Notes: generated by a model not told the origin, from the sequence alone. A stretch of DNA of 64,000 bases from Lewinella sp. W8 (GCF_004375085.3 NZ_SNAQ03000003.1:371711-435710), one strand, 5' to 3'. Shown: positions 26,917 to 36,314, numbered from the stretch's first letter. A program made the numbers and translations.

Positions 26917-26937
26917 GGGCGACGGAGCGCAGGTGCC
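26917..26937 (+). repeat. Dispersed repeat copy 4
   Basis: gggcgacggagcgcaggtgcc in the leader between a candidate promoter and the LptF/G start. If transcription starts near 26885, this copy is part of the mRNA leader. Confidence 0.75.
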
Positions 26938-26979
26938 AGGTAAATCCTGCGTACCGCCGGGGCCGGGAAACGCAAACGG

Positions 26980-28725
26980 ATGAAACAACTCGATAAATTA
27001 CTGGCCAGATCATTCCTCGGTCCCTTCGTGGTGACCTTCGGTATCGCCATTTTCGTGTTGTTGATGCAGATTCTCTGGCTTTACCTGGACGACATCGCCG
27101 GCAAGGGCCTGGGCTTTTTCGTGGTCATGGAGCTGCTCGCCTACAAATGCGTGGGCCTGGTACCACTCGCCCTGCCGCTCGCCCTGCTGATTTCCTCGGT
27201 CATGGTGCTCGGGGGCATGGCGGAACATTACGAGCTCTCCAGCTTCAAGTCGGCTGGGGTGTCCCTTTTCCGGGTCATGCGCCCGCTCATTCTCTTCGGT
27301 ATTCTTTCCTCCGGGGTCTCCTATTTCTGTAGTGACTACGTCATTCCGGCGGCCAACCTCCAGTTCGGCGCCCGGATGTACGACATCCAGCAGAAAAAAC
27401 CCACGCTGAGCATGGAGCCCGGCGTATTCAACGAAGACTTCAGTCAGTTTGCCATCCGGCTCGGTGAACGCGACAACAACGGACGCGACATCCGGGACGT
27501 GCTGATCTACGACCACAGCAAGGCGGCCACCGGCGAACTGGTGCAGATAACGGCCAGCAACGGAGAAATGTATTCTTCTGACGACGGGAATTTCTTCATC
27601 ATGCGGCTGTTTGACGGCTTTCAGTACCTGGAACAGCGGCCGGGAGGCCGCAACGGTCAGAACCGACCCTTCATCCGCACCAAGTTTGATACCTACACGA
27701 AGGTGTTTGATCTGAGCGAATTCAACCTGCAGGTTACCAACGCTAAACTCTTTGCCACCAACCGCAGCATGCTCGCCACCTGGCAGCTTCAGGAAGGAGT
27801 GGACAGTATTGACCTGGACATTGCCATCCGAAAACAAACGATCAGCAACCATCTGACGAGTTATTTGCCCCTGCTCAAAAAGGATACTACCGTCTACCGG
27901 GAGAGTTGGACGCGGAAACAGGAGCAAGAAGCTGCTGCTGCCCGGGATTCCGTAGCTGCGGATACCGCCCGACAGCTGTCTTCCATTGCTGAGACCGTAG
28001 AGGCAGAAGACCTCCCCCCCACCCGACCGCCAAGAGCGACGCAAACCCCGAGTCAGATTCAACGCATCGACAACCGTAGTCCGGAGAAAATGGTCACGGA
28101 TCAGACCGCGCTGGACCGGACCATGGTCACCCGGGAACTGGAGGATCGGCAGCAGGTTCAGTATCAGCGTGCCCTGAAGCATCCCCTGGTTCGGGGAGCG
28201 ACGGACTGGCCGGGGATAGAATCCATGATGGACAGTCTGGAAAACACCATTGCTACCCGGGTGTATAATCGCAGCCGGTCGGCCATTCGGTCGGTCACCA
28301 GTCAGGCCCAGGCCGCCCAACGGATTATCCCCGGAGTGGAAGAAAGCCGGGTAAAGCACATCTACGATTTGCACATGAAGTACAGCATGGCCCTGGTCTG
28401 CATCATTTTTATTTTCATCGGGGCGCCGATGGGGGCCATCGTTCGTAAAGGGGGCTTTGGGTATCCCATTCTGGTGAGTATCATCTTCTTCGTGATTTTC
28501 ATCATCCTCACCATTCTTTGCCGCAAGCTGGCGGAGAGCTTTGTGGTTACCGGAGCCGTGGCGGGATGGCTTCCCTGCGTAGTCCTGTTCCCGATGAGTT
28601 TGTACATCACGAGGCGGGCCATGCGGGACGCCAAGCTGGTCAGCACCGACGGATTGTCGAATGCGTTGACCTGGATTCAAAAACGGTTCCGGAAGGATAA
28701 GCCCAAGCCCACTACCCAGGCATAA
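26980..28725 (+). CDS. LptF/LptG family lipopolysaccharide export permease
   Basis: 581 residues. In the inner membrane LptF and LptG, driven by the LptB ATPase, extract lipopolysaccharide for transport to the outer membrane. The N-terminal helices (F-L-G-P-F-V-V-T-F-G-I-A-I-F-V-L-L-M-Q-I) are followed by the A-L-P-L-A-L-L-I-S-S-V-M-V-L-G-G-M-A-E-H-Y-E-L-S-S-F-K-S-A-G coupling region, shown here in fragments, about residues 55-90. Then come a periplasmic beta-jellyroll part and three C-terminal helices. A ~170-residue charged, Pro/Arg/Gln-rich insert (about 305-460) makes it longer than proteobacterial versions, as is common in Bacteroidota. The LptF/LptG choice is not decidable here. Confidence 0.88.
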   Translation: MKQLDKLLARSFLGPFVVTFGIAIFVLLMQILWLYLDDIAGKGLGFFVVMELLAYKCVGLVPLALPLALLISSVMVLGGMAEHYELSSFKSAGVSLFRVMRPLILFGILSSGVSYFCSDYVIPAANLQFGARMYDIQQKKPTLSMEPGVFNEDFSQFAIRLGERDNNGRDIRDVLIYDHSKAATGELVQITASNGEMYSSDDGNFFIMRLFDGFQYLEQRPGGRNGQNRPFIRTKFDTYTKVFDLSEFNLQVTNAKLFATNRSMLATWQLQEGVDSIDLDIAIRKQTISNHLTSYLPLLKKDTTVYRESWTRKQEQEAAAARDSVAADTARQLSSIAETVEAEDLPPTRPPRATQTPSQIQRIDNRSPEKMVTDQTALDRTMVTRELEDRQQVQYQRALKHPLVRGATDWPGIESMMDSLENTIATRVYNRSRSAIRSVTSQAQAAQRIIPGVEESRVKHIYDLHMKYSMALVCIIFIFIGAPMGAIVRKGGFGYPILVSIIFFVIFIILTILCRKLAESFVVTGAVAGWLPCVVLFPMSLYITRRAMRDAKLVSTDGLSNALTWIQKRFRKDKPKPTTQA

Positions 28726-28794
28726 GGGAGACAGTCTCCTTTTTTAGTCGGCTTCTTTGGTGACGGCAAATTTACCGCTGCCTATATTCGCGCC

Positions 28795-29529
28795 ATGCCG
28801 CTGTACATGCCAGAGAAGACCACCAGGGAGTTCCTACGGGCCAACCGGGTATTCCTGATTGCTTTTCTCTTACTCTTGCTGAACTTCCTATACGTCCTGG
28901 CAACCAACAAACAGGGGGACGCCCTAATTCTGATCAATCAGCATCGGAGCGCTTTCTGGGATCAGTTTTTCATCATCGGAACCCGCTTCGGGGAGCCCGA
29001 GGCGTACGTCATTGTATTCATTGTGGCGTCAGCCTTTCGCTTCCGCACGGGCTTATTCGCCATCATGAGTGGCATTACGGCCGGGCTACTGAGTGGGCTG
29101 CTTAAGGTAATTTTCGGGGCGGCCCGGCCCATGCGCTGGTTTTTTGACAATTACGAAGAAGTCTGGCATTCCCTCAATTTATTCGAAGAACACATGCGCA
29201 GCTGGGCCTACACCAGTTTCCCCAGCGGGCACGCCGCCTCGGCCTTTGCCCTCTTCAGTTTCGTTAGTTTCAATGCGCGGCGGGGCAAATTTATCGTTGG
29301 TCTCGGTTGTTTTCTCGTTGCCGCCCAGGTGGCCTTCAGCCGTATGTATCTGCTCTACCACTTCCTGCGGGACGTGACGGCGGGGGCCTTTCTCGGTCTC
29401 ATTATCGGCGTACTCATGTACGGGCTGCAGTACCGGTTCTTCCCCGATAGCAGGCTGCTTAACCGGGGCTGGTACCGCAAGGACGGCCTGCCCGACGTTA
29501 CCACATCCATTAATTCCACGGACGCTTAA
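28795..29529 (+). CDS. PAP2-family membrane phosphatase
   Basis: 244 residues with about six membrane helices. All three type-2 phosphatidic acid phosphatase motifs are present: K104 and R111 (K-V-I-F-G-A-A-R-P), S144-G145-H146 (F-P-S-G-H-A-A), and R183/H189/D193 (S-R-M-Y-L-L-Y-H-F-L-R-D). Such enzymes remove phosphate from lipid phosphates such as phosphatidate, undecaprenyl diphosphate or lipid A. The location next to an Lpt permease gene makes an envelope-lipid substrate plausible. ATG 28795 is close behind a TATATTCG sequence; ATG 28807 is an alternative start. The next gene begins 14 bp after its stop. Confidence 0.9.
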   Translation: MPLYMPEKTTREFLRANRVFLIAFLLLLLNFLYVLATNKQGDALILINQHRSAFWDQFFIIGTRFGEPEAYVIVFIVASAFRFRTGLFAIMSGITAGLLSGLLKVIFGAARPMRWFFDNYEEVWHSLNLFEEHMRSWAYTSFPSGHAASAFALFSFVSFNARRGKFIVGLGCFLVAAQVAFSRMYLLYHFLRDVTAGAFLGLIIGVLMYGLQYRFFPDSRLLNRGWYRKDGLPDVTTSINSTDA

Positions 29530-29543
29530 TCTCATTTTTCCTC

Positions 29544-30764
29544 ATGTCTTCAGCTTACCCCACCATTGCCGTCATTCGGGAAGGAAAAGTCCCCCCGGAT
29601 AGCCGAACTCCACTTAACCCTACTCAGGCCGCCACGCTACGGGCCATGGGCGTAGATCTGGTGGTACAGCCCAGTACGGGACGCACCTTCACGGATGAGG
29701 AATACCGGGCAGCAGGCGTTCCCGTGGTCGAAGACATCAGCGATCGGGAGTTGCTGCTTGGCATCAAAGAAGTGCCGATTGACCAGCTCATTCCCAACAA
29801 AACCTACTGCTTCTTCGCCCACGTGGCCAAAGAACAGCCCTACAACCAGCCCCTCATGCGGGCGATGCTGGAAAAGAAAATCACCCACATTGACTATGAG
29901 TACCTTACCGACGAACGCGGTCGGCGGCTGATTGCCTTTGGCTACTGGGCCGGGATGGTGGGTGCCCACAATGCCGTATGGACTTACGCTGAGCGTCGGG
30001 GCAGCTTCACCCTGCCCCGCCTGAAGGACGTCTTCGACTACGCGGAGGCAAAAGAAATCTACGCCCGAACTACGTTCCCGGAGGACCTGAAAATAGTGCT
30101 GACCGGAACGGGCAGAGTGGGGAAAGGTGCCGCGCAGGTGCTGGATGATATGGGGATCAAAAAGGTTAGTCCGGCGAGCTTCCTGCAGGGAGCGTCCGGC
30201 CCCGTATACACCCAGCTGGCCGTGAAGGATTATGCGGTACACCCCGACGGGCGGGAAATTCTAAAGTCGCACTTCTACGCCCATGGTGAGGAATACCGTT
30301 CTTCCTTCGGCCGTTTTGCGGAGGTAGCCACGGTCTTCATTAACGGGATTTTCTGGGACGGGAAGGCACCGGCCTTCTTCACCCGGGAAGAAATGGGAAA
30401 GGACAATTTCAGCATCGAAGTAATCGGGGACGTCACCTGTGACATCGCCCCGGCGGCCAGTGTACCCTCAACCCTGAAGGCCTCGACCATTGCGGAGCCG
30501 GTCTTTGGCTATGACCCCCAAACCGGCCGGGAAACGGACCCCTACCTTGATCGTGCCATTGACGTGATGTCCATTGACAACCTCCCCAGCGAATTACCGC
30601 GTGACGCGAGCACGGCATTTGGCGAGACCTTCATTAAAAAGATTCTACCCGAATTCGCCAAAGATCATTCAGCGATTCTCGAACGGGCTACTGTCTGTAC
30701 TGACGGGCAGTTAGGGCCTCATTTCGGGTACCTAAAAGCGTACGCTTACGGAGAAGAAGGCTAA
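29544..30764 (+). CDS. Saccharopine dehydrogenase-like NAD(P)-dependent enzyme
   Basis: 406 residues of the alanine dehydrogenase/PNT-N fold. The N-terminus I-R-E-G-K-V-P-P-D-S-R-T-P-L-N-P is the variant of the E-x-R-V-x-L-x-P entry motif seen in lysine-forming (LYS1-type) saccharopine dehydrogenases. Further family text includes F-F-A-H-V-A-K-E-Q-P-Y-N, D-Y-E-Y-L-T-D-E-R-G-R-R and the Rossmann loop L-T-G-T-G-R-V-G-K-G-A (about 191-201), with D-V-T-C-D-I in the C-terminal part. It may act in lysine/alpha-aminoadipate metabolism, but the substrate is inferred. It is tightly linked to the PAP2 gene. Its stop overlaps the convergent small membrane protein gene. Confidence 0.75.
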   Translation: MSSAYPTIAVIREGKVPPDSRTPLNPTQAATLRAMGVDLVVQPSTGRTFTDEEYRAAGVPVVEDISDRELLLGIKEVPIDQLIPNKTYCFFAHVAKEQPYNQPLMRAMLEKKITHIDYEYLTDERGRRLIAFGYWAGMVGAHNAVWTYAERRGSFTLPRLKDVFDYAEAKEIYARTTFPEDLKIVLTGTGRVGKGAAQVLDDMGIKKVSPASFLQGASGPVYTQLAVKDYAVHPDGREILKSHFYAHGEEYRSSFGRFAEVATVFINGIFWDGKAPAFFTREEMGKDNFSIEVIGDVTCDIAPAASVPSTLKASTIAEPVFGYDPQTGRETDPYLDRAIDVMSIDNLPSELPRDASTAFGETFIKKILPEFAKDHSAILERATVCTDGQLGPHFGYLKAYAYGEEG

Positions 30765-31030
30765 CTCCTGCTTTTAGCGCCCTTGCCGATTACTCCCAGA
30801 TCAAGGAGAACGGCGATCACCATACCGATGGTGGGAATACCGCTCCAGTCGCCACCGTAATAGTGGATGGCAATTGCGTACCAGAATAAGGTGAAGGGCA
30901 TAAAAAAGAAACCGAGGAGCGGAATCAGCCAACCGTCAAAAACGCCAGAGAACCAACTGGTAAATATCCAAAGGCAAAAGATCACGACCCGGGGAAAGAA
31001 GAAGCCAAGAATAACGAGAAGGATGGGCAT
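30761..31030 (-). CDS. Small integral membrane protein
   Basis: 89 residues, almost entirely hydrophobic, with three likely helices (about 2-22, 31-55, 66-82). The aromatic-rich text F-F-M-P-F-T-L-F-W-Y-A-I-A-I-H-Y-Y-G-G-D-W-S resembles small uncharacterised Bacteroidota membrane proteins. Stop codon overlaps that of the saccharopine dehydrogenase-like gene by four bases (30761-30764, CTAA). No function can be assigned. Confidence 0.6.
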   Translation of the reverse strand: MPILLVILGFFFPRVVIFCLWIFTSWFSGVFDGWLIPLLGFFFMPFTLFWYAIAIHYYGGDWSGIPTIGMVIAVLLDLGVIGKGAKSRS

Positions 31031-31153
31031 GGTAACTGGTTATGGCCGAGGCATTGCCTTCGGGATGGACGAATGGAACAATATTATTCCAATCGACAGA
31101 TTTTGGAAAATCTATACGCCCGAGTAAGCGCTGCGGGAGACGGAATGTTCGAT

Positions 31154-31453
31154 TTATTCGATGAACTCCCTCGACGCTTTCCGGGGAGGATCTTCACGCA
31201 CCACATGAACGGATTCCAGAAAGGTGATGACCTTTTCGGTGGGCATCTCGCAGGGCTTCAGTTGGGGACCATGGAGCGTCAGGTAGACGTTGAGGCTGAC
31301 AAAATCATTCCCTCCAAGTTCCTCGGCGTAGAACTTGTGCACCCTACCCTTCAGGTTGACTTGATACCTAAGTCCATACAGGTTTCCACGGTATCGCCCG
31401 GTGGAATAGCCTTCTGGCAGGGAACGTAGCTTCTTCCACCAGGATGTGGTCAT
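31154..31453 (-). CDS. Small hypothetical protein downstream of the Fur-family gene
   Basis: 99 residues from ATG 31453, which overlaps the TGA stop of the Fur-family gene (shared bases 31450-31453), so the pair is translationally coupled. The product has W-W-K-K-L-R-S-L-P-E-G-Y-S-T-G-R-Y-R-G, then L-Y-G-L-R-Y-Q-V-N-L-K-G-R-V-H-K-F-Y-A-E-E-L-G-G, shown in fragments, and P-C-E-M-P-T-E-K-V. No signal or membrane segment. I do not recognise it. The coupling suggests a link to metal regulation, but that is inference. Confidence 0.6.
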   Translation of the reverse strand: MTTSWWKKLRSLPEGYSTGRYRGNLYGLRYQVNLKGRVHKFYAEELGGNDFVSLNVYLTLHGPQLKPCEMPTEKVITFLESVHVVREDPPRKASREFIE

Positions 31454-31878
31454 GACTGGCAGTTGGCGCAGACTCCGGTAAGGACGAGCTGGGCGTCGTT
31501 CATCTGGTAGTCTTTGGGGAGCCTGATTTCGGGGATGGTAACGGCGTGCAGGCAGGCAGTGGTTCCGCAGACGACGCACCGAAAGTGTGCGTGGGTATCG
31601 TGATGATCGTGTTCATCACAGCGATGGCCACAAAGGGCAAACTTTACCTTACCCGTACCGTCTGCAACCTGATGAATGAGTCCGGCCTCTTCAAAGCTCT
31701 TCAGCGTCCGGTAAAGGGTAATTCGATCAATGGAAGAAAGATTTTCCTCCACGTCCGCGCTAGATAGCGCTCGCTGATTGTTGGCCTGGAAAATGGACAG
31801 TACGTCCCGGCGCGCAGCCGTTCCGCGTAGTCCGTGCTGGCGAAGCTGATCGTTTAATTTGGTTGTTGGCTGGCTCAT
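31450..31878 (-). CDS. Fur-family metal-responsive transcriptional regulator
   Basis: 142 residues. A winged-helix N-terminal domain (G-L-R-G-T-A-A-R-R-D-V-L-S-I-F, then I-D-R-I-T-L-Y-R-T-L-K-S-F-E-E-A-G-L-I) precedes the dimerisation/metal domain. That domain has the His-rich D-E-H-D-H-H-D-T-H-A-H-F and two Cys pairs, C-V-V-C and C-A-N-C, which form the structural zinc site. Whether it is Fur, Zur or PerR cannot be told. A palindrome TTACCTAAGGTAA lies 34-46 bp upstream of the start and is a candidate operator for self-control. The downstream 99-residue gene is coupled to it. Confidence 0.9.
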   Translation of the reverse strand: MSQPTTKLNDQLRQHGLRGTAARRDVLSIFQANNQRALSSADVEENLSSIDRITLYRTLKSFEEAGLIHQVADGTGKVKFALCGHRCDEHDHHDTHAHFRCVVCGTTACLHAVTIPEIRLPKDYQMNDAQLVLTGVCANCQS

Positions 31879-32333
31879 AAAATCGAATACAATTCAGGCG
31901 AGGGACACCTTTTACCTAAGGTAAGCCGTGATTAAATAATAATGTGCGAAATAAGCGGAGAAAGCAGAACAAAACAAGTTCGTGCACACCTTACTGTAAA
32001 AGATAGTTTTTTTTAGCATAAAAGGGGCGAAACATTTGCAATTACGTAATGTATGTTTAACTTAGCCCGAGTTAGTGGTCGAGTAAAACTCATTGCTCGG
32101 CCCGAACGCCCCAACTGAATTTTGCCGTACATACCCGGCAGGAATCAGATAACACGCACACCACAGTTATAAAACAAGTCTGCGACTAATCATTGTTCAC
32201 CGGCAGGGTGAGCAAGGGTCAACTTTATGCTCCGAAAGTGTGGATATCCATCCGTCGACGCCACTTAATGAGCACTCAGAAGTTACCCTGGCGGAGCCTT
32301 GCCTTCTACATAACCTTTTTACTCATCTTAATC
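31879..32333. other. 455-bp AT-rich divergent intergenic region
   Basis: Separates the Fur-family gene from the M57 protease gene. Apart from the palindrome at 31912-31924 I see no repeat copy or RNA gene. It contains several T- and A-tracts (for example 31998-32020) suitable for promoters. Confidence 0.5.
31912..31924. promoter_or_regulatory. Candidate operator palindrome upstream of the Fur-family gene
   Basis: Perfect 13-base palindrome TTACCT-A-AGGTAA, 34 bp upstream of the start codon at 31878. Position suits autoregulation by the adjacent Fur-family protein. It is not a classical E. coli Fur box, so binding is inference. Confidence 0.45.
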
Positions 32334-33215
32334 ATGAAACCAACTTCCTTATTACTTGGTCTTCTTTTTGCCTTCATCCTCGTCAGCTGTACAGAAGAGG
32401 AAAATGCGCTGGCACCGGAGGACTTCACACCTAAATCCGGCTTCCTGGTTGACCACAACGAAGACGGCGACGTCGACCGGCCATCCTACGACTTTGAGCA
32501 TGCGCTCCTGGAGCACGTCGAAGGGCAGCAGGTTGACCCCTACCACGTGGAGACCGTGGAGACGACCCGCCCCGACGGGACCACCGAAACCATCTACCTC
32601 CTGGAGGGAGACATCGAGATGACCAAGGAGCAACTCCGCGAATTCCAGAGTATGGATGCCGCCCTGCAGAAGCAGTACCGCACCAGCAACCTCGTATCCG
32701 ACAACAACATCAGCGTTATCGGGTACACGGGAGGCAGCTACGCGCTGACCAGCAAAATGCGTACGGCGCTCCAGTGGGCCATCAACAACTACAACCGGAT
32801 TAACACGGGCAAGACGTTTACACTGTCCTTCCAGGCCAGTACCAACGCCGACATTGTGGTGTACCGCAACTTCCAGAACGGAGGCGCGGGTGGTTCCGCG
32901 GGCTTCCCGAGCGGAGGAGCTCCCTACAAGTGGGTACAGATTTACGCCGGTATGGAGAACTACAATACCAACGTAAACGAGCACGTGATGACGCACGAAA
33001 TTGGCCACTCCATGGGACTGCGCCACACGGACTACTTCAGCCGGCAGAGCTGCGGGCAGAACAGCAACGAAGGTAGTGCCGGCGTGGGAGCCATTCACAT
33101 TCCCGGCACGCCAACGGGCTACGATTCCAACTCCGTAATGCTGGCTTGTTTCAGCAGCAACGAAGATGGTGAGTTTGGCACCTACGACATCATTGCGCTG
33201 GAATACCTCTACTAA
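32334..33215 (+). CDS. M57-family HEIGH zinc metalloprotease, lipoprotein
   Basis: 293 residues from ATG 32334, which puts the lipobox (F-I-L-V-S-C, Cys19) at the right distance; earlier in-frame starts do not. The catalytic signature H-E-I-G-H-S-M-G-L-R-H-T-D-Y-F places His221, Glu222, His225 and His231, as in the dual-action HEIGH (M57) peptidases. Before it lies a ~100-residue acidic pro-region (D-G-D-V-D-R-P, E-G-D-I-E-M-T-K-E-Q). The C-terminal I-P-G-T-P-x-x-Y-D-x-x-S-V-M is the expected region with the Met-turn-like V-M. Likely exported and lipid-anchored; substrate unknown. A strong terminator follows. Confidence 0.85.
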   Translation: MKPTSLLLGLLFAFILVSCTEEENALAPEDFTPKSGFLVDHNEDGDVDRPSYDFEHALLEHVEGQQVDPYHVETVETTRPDGTTETIYLLEGDIEMTKEQLREFQSMDAALQKQYRTSNLVSDNNISVIGYTGGSYALTSKMRTALQWAINNYNRINTGKTFTLSFQASTNADIVVYRNFQNGGAGGSAGFPSGGAPYKWVQIYAGMENYNTNVNEHVMTHEIGHSMGLRHTDYFSRQSCGQNSNEGSAGVGAIHIPGTPTGYDSNSVMLACFSSNEDGEFGTYDIIALEYLY

Positions 33216-33291
33216 TGATCCGTTGCGAAGGCCTCCGGGAGTCGCAATAAATCAATAGCATCCAGCATCCATTGTCATTATCGATGGATAG

Positions 33292-33330
33292 GCCCGTTCC
33301 CCCGTTTGTGGGGGGACGGGCTGTTTTTTT
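33292..33330 (+). terminator. Rho-independent terminator after the M57 protease
   Basis: A 12-bp GC-rich stem (gcccgttccccc / gggggacgggc with wobble) has a six-base loop and is followed by seven T. Confidence 0.85.
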
Positions 33331-33574
33331 GTCCATTCTTCAGGATAGTAAGCGGTCGGGCACTTGCGTAGCTTACCAATTATTGCGAATTTTGGCGCCG
33401 TTCCGGATTCTTCGGGTGACGTGCATTAGGTGGCCAGACCGTAAGCGTACGGCGGAGTCATGCTTCCACCTCACCGCGGTAAATCCACGAAATCCGGACC
33501 CTCGCCTACTTGGCGAGGTCATTTTCGGCAACCTTGCCTGGGCCGCCACGGGCGGCCAGGGACAAGATTCCGTT

Positions 33575-33596
33575 GGCACCTGCGCGCCGTCGCCCC
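33575..33596 (-). repeat. Dispersed repeat copy 5
   Basis: Minus-strand gggcgacggcgcgcaggtgcc, 160 bp upstream of the glycogen phosphorylase start and in inverse orientation to it. Confidence 0.75.
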
Positions 33597-33755
33597 AAAA
33601 AAAATCGGGCGCTTCGTTGAGGTTTGTCTTGTGCACCCAGCTGCAGCGACTTCTCTTCTCACCCCGGTGGTGAAGCCCCCGAAGAGACGGAGCCGAGGGT
33701 GCCAGCGGTCCACGGGGTACCGCGGTTTATTACCCCCTCCAAAATTCTATGCTTA

Positions 33756-36314
33756 ATGACATTTACCCAAACGCATTCCCAGATGAAGCTGCGTCGCATC
33801 TTCATCAAGAACGAACTGCCCGCTGAGCTTTCCGCACTTAACCGGCTGGCCCGGAACATCTGGTGGTCCTGGAACGCCGGAGCGTCCAACCTCTTTCACT
33901 ACATCGACCACGACCAGTTCGTTGCTCTGAACTACAATCCGGTAGCGCTGATTGAGCAACTGGACCCCGCCAGAATCAAGGAACTCATTGCCGATAAAGA
34001 TTTCCTGAAGCAGCTGAAGGCGGCCGAAAAGGCCTTTGATGCCTACCTGGCAGAAAAGAAAGCAGCTGACCAACCCCGCATCGCTTACTTCAGCATGGAG
34101 TACGGCCTCCACATCAGTCTGAAGCTTTACAGCGGAGGACTGGGCGTACTGGCCGGAGACTACCTGAAGGAAGCGAGCGACGGTAACGTCGATTTATTCG
34201 GTGTGGGCCTCCTCTACCGCTACGGTTACTTCAACCAGGGCCTGAGCATGAACGGTGATCAGCTCCACCATTACCCCGCCCAAAAGTTCACCCAGCTGCC
34301 CGTGGAACCCGTCCGCCGGGAGGACGGTAACTGGCTGAAGGTACAGGTTCCCATTCAGGGCCGTATCGTGCAGGCCAAGGTATGGAAGCTCCCCATCGGC
34401 AGAATTAACCTCTACCTGCTCGACACCGACCACGAAGACAACAGTCAGGAGGATCGCGAGCTGACCCACATGCTTTACGGTGGGGATAACGAACACCGCC
34501 TGAAGCAGGAAATTCTGCTGGGTATCGGCGGGGTCCGGGCCATCGAAGCCATGGGACTCAAGCCCGACATCTATCACCTCAACGAGGGTCACGCCGGATT
34601 CCTCAGCATTGAGCGATTGAAAAATCACGTGGAAGGCGGTATGCTTTTCCACGAAGCCGTGGAGGCCGTGCGCTCCAGCAGCCTCTATACTACCCACACC
34701 CCCGTGCCCGCCGGGCACGACCACTTCCCCGAACACCTCCTACGGAACTATCTGTACAACTACGCCGGGGAACTCGGAATCGACTGGCACGACTTCGTGG
34801 CCCTCGGGCGCACCAACCCCGACGATAGTGGAGAAGACTTCAACATGTCCAAACTCTCCATCCGGCTCAGCCAGCGCGTGAACGGTGTGAGTAAGCTTCA
34901 CGGTGAAGTGAGCCAGGAGATGTTCACTCCCCTCTACCCCGGTTATACGGCCGAAGAGATTCACATCGGTTACGTCACCAACTCCGTCCACTACCCTACC
35001 TGGATCGCCAACGATCTCCACGATCTGTACAATTCCGTATTCGGGAAAAACTGGCTTCGCCAGCAGAGTGACCCCAAGATCTGGCGCAACATCCATAAGG
35101 TCGAAGACAAGAAACTCTACGACGTCCGCCACACCCTGAAGGTTAGACTGCTGGATTACGTCCGCGAGAAACTGGCGGCAGACATGCGCCGCCGTGGGGA
35201 AAGCCCGAGTACGACCCTGAACATCATCAACAAGATCAATAACGAGGCGCTGGTCCTCGGTTTCGCCCGGCGCTTTGCTACCTACAAGCGCGCTACCCTG
35301 CTTTTCCACAACGAGGAACGGCTGCGGCAGTTGGTGAACCGGGCGGATCAACCGGTCATCTTCCTTTTTGCCGGTAAGGCCCACCCCGCCGACCAGGGCG
35401 GGCAGGATCTGATCCGTCACATCATCCACATCAGCAAGCAGCCAGACTTTGCGGGTAAGATCATCTTCCTCGAAGATTACAATATGGAAATGGCCAAGCT
35501 GCTGACCCAGGGCGTCGACATCTGGCTGAACACCCCTACCCGCCCCCTGGAGGCCTCCGGAACCTCGGGTATGAAGGCGGCCCTGAATGGTTCGGTAAAC
35601 TTCTCCGTACTCGACGGATGGTGGGCCGAAGGCTACCGGCCCGACGCGGGTTGGGCCCTTCCCCTGGAACGTACCTACGAAGACCAGCACCTGCAGAACG
35701 AGCTGGACGCCCAGACGATCTACAGCATCCTGGAAGACGACATCATCCCAACCTTCTTCCGCCGCGACGAGACCGGCATCAGCAAGGACTGGATGAGCTA
35801 CGTAAAGCAAATCATCGCGGAGGTGGCACCCGACTTCACCATGAAGCGAATGATGGATCACTACTACGAACGCTTCTACAATCCGCTGCACCAAAGCGCC
35901 AAAACGGCGCAGGCTAAGGATTACCAGGTAGCTCGGAAACTGGCGGCCTGGAAGGAGGAGCTGGTCAATAAGTGGTCCGGTATCTACGTGGTAGAGAATA
36001 ACTCCTTCGACAGCATCAACCACGCGCTCCCCATGGGAGAACCCTTCCGGGGTGAGGTGGTCCTGGACACCAACGGCATTGACGCCAAGGATCTGGTGCT
36101 CGAAGCCATTTTCTACTACCGGGAAAACGAATCCACCATCAAGGCACGGAAAACCGAAGCCTTCAGGTTGGTGGGCCAAAAAGACGGTAAGGCTACCTTT
36201 ACCATCGAACTGGACCCCCAGCTGGCCGGCGTATACGAATACGGCTTCCGCCTGCGGCCCTACCACAAGCACATGGCCCACGCTCAGGACCTGAACCTGG
36301 TCTTCTGGGTGTAA
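33756..36314 (+). CDS. glgP: Alpha-glucan (glycogen) phosphorylase
   Basis: 852 residues, the shorter Thermotoga-type glucan phosphorylase. It releases glucose 1-phosphate from alpha-1,4-glucans in the cytosol with pyridoxal phosphate. Seen: N-x-W-W-S-W-N near the start; Y-F-S-M-E-Y-G-L-H-I-S and Y-S-G-G-L-G-V-L-A-G-D; N-E-G-H-A-G-F; H-T-P-V-P-A-G-H-D; and the PLP-lysine block E-A-S-G-T-S-G-M-K with Lys607. A ~100-residue C-terminal beta region follows the catalytic part. ATG 33756 is used; ATG 33783 (M-K-L-R-R-I-F) fits family starts equally well. No other glycogen genes are nearby. Confidence 0.93.
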   Translation: MTFTQTHSQMKLRRIFIKNELPAELSALNRLARNIWWSWNAGASNLFHYIDHDQFVALNYNPVALIEQLDPARIKELIADKDFLKQLKAAEKAFDAYLAEKKAADQPRIAYFSMEYGLHISLKLYSGGLGVLAGDYLKEASDGNVDLFGVGLLYRYGYFNQGLSMNGDQLHHYPAQKFTQLPVEPVRREDGNWLKVQVPIQGRIVQAKVWKLPIGRINLYLLDTDHEDNSQEDRELTHMLYGGDNEHRLKQEILLGIGGVRAIEAMGLKPDIYHLNEGHAGFLSIERLKNHVEGGMLFHEAVEAVRSSSLYTTHTPVPAGHDHFPEHLLRNYLYNYAGELGIDWHDFVALGRTNPDDSGEDFNMSKLSIRLSQRVNGVSKLHGEVSQEMFTPLYPGYTAEEIHIGYVTNSVHYPTWIANDLHDLYNSVFGKNWLRQQSDPKIWRNIHKVEDKKLYDVRHTLKVRLLDYVREKLAADMRRRGESPSTTLNIINKINNEALVLGFARRFATYKRATLLFHNEERLRQLVNRADQPVIFLFAGKAHPADQGGQDLIRHIIHISKQPDFAGKIIFLEDYNMEMAKLLTQGVDIWLNTPTRPLEASGTSGMKAALNGSVNFSVLDGWWAEGYRPDAGWALPLERTYEDQHLQNELDAQTIYSILEDDIIPTFFRRDETGISKDWMSYVKQIIAEVAPDFTMKRMMDHYYERFYNPLHQSAKTAQAKDYQVARKLAAWKEELVNKWSGIYVVENNSFDSINHALPMGEPFRGEVVLDTNGIDAKDLVLEAIFYYRENESTIKARKTEAFRLVGQKDGKATFTIELDPQLAGVYEYGFRLRPYHKHMAHAQDLNLVFWV

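Larger units (their letters stand above)
33216..33755. other. 540-bp gap between the M57 protease and glycogen phosphorylase genes
   Basis: Holds the terminator at 33292-33330, a perfect-looking hairpin cctgggccgcc/ggcggccagg at 33537-33560, and a minus-strand dispersed repeat copy at 33575-33596. No supported ORF. Confidence 0.6.

Noticed and set aside
27010..28680. 556-codon minus-strand ORF antisense to the LptF/G gene
   Set aside because: Opposes a recognised permease with clear membrane helices; the antisense product is polar, low in complexity and unrecognised.
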